From positions 1 through 64,000 of the forward strand of contig JACPCK010000033.1 in assembly GCA_016179845.1 (NCBI GenBank): a stretch of 64,000 nucleotides of DNA, in the 5' to 3' direction. The DNA is from Chloroflexota bacterium. Lineage in GTDB: Bacteria > Chloroflexota > Dehalococcoidia > Lucifugimonadales > JACPCK01. Of this stretch, positions 60,631-64,000 are shown in pieces. How positions within the stretch are numbered: the first letter of the stretch is position 1; each line of letters starts with the position of its first letter. The position numbers and the translations under genes were made by a program. The notes beneath the pieces are model-generated. The model was not told where the DNA came from, did not search any database, and saw only the letters and a list, made by a program, of their open reading frames with translations.

Positions 60631-60888
60631 ATGGCTTCAAGGGGCGAGAGCGGAAAGAGGGGCTGGGGGGCAGCCCGCGTGCGGGAGACGCGAGAGCGCC
60701 TGGGCCTGACTCAGGATGAGCTGGCCCGCCGGCTGGGTGTCCGCCAGCAGACGGTGAGCGATTGGGAGAGGGGGCTTCACCAGCCCAAGGGCGCCTCAGT
60801 GACCCTCCTGAGGATGGTGGCTGAGGAGGCAGCGCGGTATGAGGCACGAGGCTACGACGAGAAGAAGGGCCCCGACAGGGTGGGTTAG
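60631..60888 (+). CDS. Small XRE-family helix-turn-helix regulator
   Basis: The 85-residue protein is almost only a helix-turn-helix: VRETRERLGLTQDELARRLG, VRQQTVSDWERGLHQPKGAS, VTLLRMVAEEA. It has a charged tail. It probably represses its own promoter through the palindrome just upstream. No toxin or partner of usual type follows; the next frame is a DUF72 C-terminal remnant. Confidence 0.85.
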   Translation: MASRGESGKRGWGAARVRETRERLGLTQDELARRLGVRQQTVSDWERGLHQPKGASVTLLRMVAEEAARYEARGYDEKKGPDRVG

Positions 60889-60894
60889 CTGTGG

Positions 60895-61093
60895 CTTCCC
60901 CGGGGGCCGAAGAGAGTGCCTCCGGCTCCACGGCGGCAGAGGCTACGGGCACAAGTACACCGATGAGGAGATGGCCTGGCTGGCGGAGTGCTGGGTGGGG
61001 AAAGGGGCCCTTTTCATGTTCAACAACCTCTTTATGGAGGAGGACGCCCTCCGATTCCTTCAGGTTCTCCGTCGGGTGGAGGAGCGGTCGTGA
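60895..61093 (+). pseudogene. C-terminal remnant of a DUF72 protein
   Basis: In this frame the protein ends CLRLHGGRGYGHKYTDEEMA, ECWVGKGALFMFNNLFMEED, ALRFLQVLRR. This is how DUF72 (YecE-like) proteins end, with the YxRxHG, YSDEEL and FNN...AL blocks. Only about 65 of the usual 240-300 residues are present; the missing part is replaced by the XRE gene. The frame is open back to 60839 but overlaps the XRE gene there and no longer looks like DUF72. Its TGA overlaps the GTG of the next gene, a sign that an intact gene was once coupled to it. Confidence 0.6.
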
Positions 61094-62301
61094 AGCCCCC
61101 CTTTTCTTTCCGTGAGAGTATCACGGAACGGGCCATGGCCAGGCTCTGGAAAGCAGGGGCCCATCGCCTCCCCGGCCTGATGACCAGGGATGGGCGCCGG
61201 CTGAGCGTCCTATATCCAGGAAGGCCTGCGTCAGGCCCTGGCCCTGACTTCAGGGACGCCCTTCTGGAGGAGGCCCAAGGACGCCTCATCAAGGGGGATG
61301 TGGAGCTTCATCTGGAGCCCCAGGGCTGGCGAGAGCACGGCCACCAGGGGGACCGAAGGTACCGGAGCGTCGTGCTCCATGTGGTCCTGTGGCCGGCCAC
61401 CGGGGCCCAGGACCCCCTTCGAGCCGAGGCCCAGATCCCGACCGTGGCCCTCTACCCCCTAATAGATGCCCTGGAAAGGCAGGCTCAGAGACCACCCTCT
61501 ACGGTCGCCCGGGCCTCTGACATAGGGGACTTCCTGGATAGGGCAGGAGAGGCCCGTTTTCGACGAAAAGGGCGGGCCTATCTACGGCGCCTCCGAGGTG
61601 AGAAGCCAGAGGAGGTGCTCTATCAGGGGCTCATGGGGGTCCTTGGCTATGGCGGGGACCGATCACCCTTCTTGAATCTGGCCTACCGATTGCCGCTGTC
61701 GTACCTGAAGCGGTTGGTTACGGGCGTTTCCCCAGGGGAGAGGCTGGCACACCTGGAAGCCCTGTTCCTGGGGGCTGCGGGGCTACGCGGTCATGCAGGC
61801 CCTTCCCTGGCAGCTCTGGCGGATGCTCTGGAGGCAGAGGCCGTCGTTGATGGGAGGGCGTGGCTAGGCGGCCCGACCCGGCCGGCAAATGCCCCTTGGA
61901 GGCGCCTTCTCGGCATGGCTGGTCTGCTGGACAGGCACTGGGATCAGGGGCTTCTGGAAGGACTTCGAGCCCTGGTGGACCGGGGCTCTGTGGCTCACCT
62001 GGTGCAGGGGCTGATGGTCAGCGGAAGGTTGGGGCCTGCCCTCATCGGCCGGGGCCGCGCCGGGGACATGGCGGTAAACGTGGTCCTGCCCTTCTTCTGG
62101 AGCTGGGGTAGGATGAGGGGCTGCCCCGGCCTGGCAATAGAAACCCTGGCCCTCTTTCGCTTATACCCTTCTCTACAGGAGAACCAGCTCACCCGCGAGA
62201 TGAGGAGGCTTCTCCCGGTCCCGAGCTCTCTCCCCATGTCGGCCCGGCGTCAGCAGGGGCTGGTCCATCTGTACAAGGGGCTGGGCAACGGTCAAGGGTA
62301 G
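61090..62301 (+). CDS. DUF2851 family protein
   Basis: The 403-residue protein (SGPGPDFRDALLEEAQGRLI, KGDVELHLEPQGWREHGHQG, SVVLHVVLWPATGA, LYQGLMGVLGYGGDRSPFLN, MAVNVVLPFFWSW) matches DUF2851. The first block resembles nuclease-fold proteins (GDVELH), and the family function is unknown. GGAGGAG lies before the GTG at 61090, which overlaps the DUF72 remnant stop. Upstream open frame to 60988 is out of family. It is convergent with tsaD, with nine bases between. Confidence 0.82.
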   Translation: MKPPFSFRESITERAMARLWKAGAHRLPGLMTRDGRRLSVLYPGRPASGPGPDFRDALLEEAQGRLIKGDVELHLEPQGWREHGHQGDRRYRSVVLHVVLWPATGAQDPLRAEAQIPTVALYPLIDALERQAQRPPSTVARASDIGDFLDRAGEARFRRKGRAYLRRLRGEKPEEVLYQGLMGVLGYGGDRSPFLNLAYRLPLSYLKRLVTGVSPGERLAHLEALFLGAAGLRGHAGPSLAALADALEAEAVVDGRAWLGGPTRPANAPWRRLLGMAGLLDRHWDQGLLEGLRALVDRGSVAHLVQGLMVSGRLGPALIGRGRAGDMAVNVVLPFFWSWGRMRGCPGLAIETLALFRLYPSLQENQLTREMRRLLPVPSSLPMSARRQQGLVHLYKGLGNGQG

Positions 62302-62310
62302 CTCCAGGCC

Positions 62311-63327
62311 CTAGCCCAGGCGGAGGCCAGGGTCCAGGTCCAGGTCCAGGTCGTGGCGCTCCCCTTTCCGAAGGCGGAAGAAGGCGGCTCCGGCGATCAT
62401 GGCCCCGTTGTCGGTGCACAGGGACGGCTGCGGGATGAGGACGGGGATACGGGAGCGTTCCCGGAAAAGCTGGCGTAGCCTGGCGTTGGCGGCCACTCCT
62501 CCTCCCACAATAATGCCGCGGCAGGAGTGCTGCCGGGACGCGCCAAGGGTCTTTTCCACCATCACCTGGGCCAGGGACTCCTGGAAGGCGAATGCCAGCT
62601 CCGTGACCTGTCGAGGGTCTTGCCCGTTGTTGGGGTCCTTCCTCTGGGCCTGGACCCGGCGCAGTAGGGCAGTCTTGAGGCCGCTGAAGCTGAAGTCCAA
62701 GGTGTCCTTGAGGAGCGGTTTGGGAAGGGACTCCAGGCCTTGCGCTCCCTCTGCCGCCTGCTGGATGTAAGGCCCCCCGGGAAAGCCCAGGCCCAGTACT
62801 CGGGCAGCCTTGTCGAAGGCCTCCCCGGCGGCGTCGTCCCTGGTTCGTCCCAATAGGGTGTACTCACCGTGGCCCCTCATGAGGACCAGGTCCGTATGCC
62901 CTCCTGAGGCAATGAGGCACATCAGTGGGAACCCAGGCTCCTGGTCTGGAGGAGGGCCCTCCTGTAGCCAGGCGGCGTAGATGTGGCCCTCCAGGTGGTT
63001 GATGCCTATGAAAGGTGCCTGTATGGCCAAGGAGAGGCATTTGGCAAAGTTGACCCCCGTGAGCAGGGAGCCGGCCAGGCCCGGACCCTGGGTCACGGCC
63101 ACCGCCTCTACCTGTGGTAGGGAGACCTGGCCCTGCTTCAGAGTCTCCCTAAGAGTTGGCACTAGTGCCAGGATGTGTTGTCGAGACGCCACCTCGGGCA
63201 CGATGCCTCCGTAGCGGGTGTGAAGATCAACCTGGGAGGCCACCACGTTGGAGAGGATGCGACACCCATCCTCCACCACAGCGATGGCCGTCTCGTCGCA
63301 GGAGGTCTCGATGCCCAGGACCTTCAT
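62311..63327 (-). CDS. tsaD: tRNA N6-threonylcarbamoyladenosine transferase TsaD
   Basis: TsaD makes t6A37 in tRNAs that read ANN codons. The 338-residue protein has MKVLGIETSCDETAIAVVED, GGIVPEVASRQH, AVTQGPGLAGSLLTG, INHLEGHIYAAW (metal-binding His pair), LIASGGHTDLVLM and GGGVAANARLR. The ATG at 63327 begins at the family start; a TTG at 63339 is in frame and overlaps the upstream gene. The last residues DLDLDLDPGLRLG come from a short tandem repeat of GGTCCA units. Confidence 0.96.
   Translation of the reverse strand: MKVLGIETSCDETAIAVVEDGCRILSNVVASQVDLHTRYGGIVPEVASRQHILALVPTLRETLKQGQVSLPQVEAVAVTQGPGLAGSLLTGVNFAKCLSLAIQAPFIGINHLEGHIYAAWLQEGPPPDQEPGFPLMCLIASGGHTDLVLMRGHGEYTLLGRTRDDAAGEAFDKAARVLGLGFPGGPYIQQAAEGAQGLESLPKPLLKDTLDFSFSGLKTALLRRVQAQRKDPNNGQDPRQVTELAFAFQESLAQVMVEKTLGASRQHSCRGIIVGGGVAANARLRQLFRERSRIPVLIPQPSLCTDNGAMIAGAAFFRLRKGERHDLDLDLDPGLRLG
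62328..62353. repeat. Six-base microsatellite in the 3' end of tsaD
   Basis: GGTCCA repeats about four times without interruption, encoding Asp-Leu steps on the minus strand. It lengthens the C-terminus beyond the conserved core and could vary in number among strains. Confidence 0.7.
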
Positions 63328-63335
63328 TGCATGGC

Positions 63336-63983
63336 TCAATCTCTATGGAACAGGAACGCCGAGAAGGAGGGCTCTTCACGGGCCACCATCATCAGTTTTC
63401 TTATGCTCTCCTCGGGAGTCGAGGCCAGGATGGTCTCAATACCCTCCGGCGTCACCAGCCTTAGCAGGGTGGAGAAGGAGACCAGGAGGCGGTCTCCGCG
63501 CTGGATAGGGATATGCTGGAGGTAGGGGCGTATCTCGCCCTCGTATAGCCCGATAATCTGAACTGCCCCGTGCCTGGGACCTAGCCGCCGAATTCCACCC
63601 TCTTTCATCAGGTACATGAGACCTGGCCCGTTGTTGACCAGGTACAGGTCTGATCTCTGCAAGGCCAGGCAGGTGATGCCCAGGCCTACTCTCCCCTGAG
63701 ACTTTTGCTCAGCGTTGGCCTGGAGCAGCTCCCGGTGGCAGGCCTGCATTGCGCGGGTCAGGCCTGTGGTCAAGGAGCTGGCAGGACGGCTCAGATGCTT
63801 GTGCACCGTCTCCAGGGCCCATCGGCAGAGGTCATCGTTGTCAGGAGTGGTGGCTTCGGCCAGGGCATGGAATCGAAATTCTCCGAAGAGGCCTCTCCCC
63901 GACCATGACTGGACGAAGGGCGCCCGCCTTACCGAACGACCGTGCCGCAGGGACAGGGATGTGACCGCAGCCTCTATTGCCAT
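63336..63983 (-). CDS. PP2C-like (PPM phosphatase-fold) protein, degenerate
   Basis: The 215-residue protein resembles the PPM/PP2C fold: FGEFRFHALAEATTPDNDDL, VGLGITCLALQRSDLYLVNN, GPGLMYLMKEGGIRRLGP, PIQRGDRLLVSFSTLLRLVT. The metal-binding Asp motifs (DG near the N-terminus, GDSR in the middle) are missing or replaced (NNGPGL). Catalytic activity is therefore doubtful, and a regulatory or binding role is more likely. A GCAGGAGCAGG ribosome-binding site and ATG near the right edge suggest that the gene is complete. It is adjacent to tsaD on the same strand. Confidence 0.6.
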   Translation of the reverse strand: MAIEAAVTSLSLRHGRSVRRAPFVQSWSGRGLFGEFRFHALAEATTPDNDDLCRWALETVHKHLSRPASSLTTGLTRAMQACHRELLQANAEQKSQGRVGLGITCLALQRSDLYLVNNGPGLMYLMKEGGIRRLGPRHGAVQIIGLYEGEIRPYLQHIPIQRGDRLLVSFSTLLRLVTPEGIETILASTPEESIRKLMMVAREEPSFSAFLFHRD

Positions 63984-64000
63984 GCCTGCTCCTGCATTTT

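Overview
The window is about 60% GC, gene-dense and chromosomal, with no rRNA, CRISPR array or integrase. It most likely comes from a member of the Chloroflexota, probably class Dehalococcoidia, and probably a metagenome-assembled genome. That placement is inference. It rests on the gene set and family styles: an F420-type LLM oxidoreductase, DUF2851, a UbiA-type decaprenyl-phosphate phosphoribosyltransferase, zinc-type S18, frequent GTG/TTG starts and small CTAG-flanked MITE-like repeats. No rRNA marker was available to confirm it.

Layout. 1-5.0 kb: tryptophan genes trpD (cut at the left edge), trpC, trpF, trpB, then glyA. 5.0-7.3 kb: rpsF-ssb-rpsR behind a candidate S6:S18 leader RNA, and a parvulin-type chaperone. 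7.3-13.0 kb: hom, thrC, a FemAB/CelD-like protein, a GT4 glycosyltransferase and a CpsB-like PHP phosphatase. 13.0-15.5 kb (minus): ilvE, plsY, a membrane protein and a PAP2-fold protein lacking its catalytic residues. 15.5-19.4 kb: comEA-comEC and rph. 19.5-24.1 kb: fmt (minus), dnaA, obgE, nadD. 24.2-27.5 kb: an XRE regulator with a striking repeat-built operator, pyrE and gyrB.

27.7-32.4 kb (minus) is an accessory island. It holds a six-gene phage-structural cassette (HK97-type major capsid protein, connector-like protein, BNR-propeller tail protein, small OB-like protein) with its own promoter. It has no terminase, portal, protease, integrase or lysis genes, and a CTAG-flanked repeat sits at its downstream edge. 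32.4-35.3 kb: thiI, two divergent NUDIX genes and an eIF-2B-alpha/MtnA-like protein. 35.3-41.8 kb: a cluster that reads as a D-glutamate/5-oxoproline pathway, with two tandem RidA genes diverging from DUF1445, DUF4392 (D-glutamate cyclase domains), hyuA and hyuB (5-oxoprolinase-like). The promoter of the rightward genes carries a palindromic operator candidate.

41.8-50.4 kb: ftsH, rtcB-archease, a PHP protein, two MaoC-type hot-dog proteins and a lectin-like/GT-C fusion. A second CTAG-flanked repeat sits between two tail-to-tail genes and supplies both stop codons. 50.5-57.3 kb: tRNA-Ile(GAT), an alpha/beta hydrolase, a UbiA prenyltransferase, then the rpmH-rnpA-yidD-(PQQ lipoprotein)-yidC-jag-htrA run and tRNA-Pro(CGG). 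57.5-64.0 kb: pheA, split sulfopyruvate-decarboxylase-type genes, an LLM oxidoreductase, a small XRE gene with a palindromic operator on its promoter, a DUF72 remnant, DUF2851, tsaD and a degenerate PP2C-like protein.

The most noteworthy items are the orphan capsid cassette, the D-glutamate/5-oxoproline cluster, the stop-codon-sparing CTAG repeat family, and the 11-bp-phased operator between the XRE gene and pyrE. All functional calls are read from sequence motifs by eye; no database search was run.
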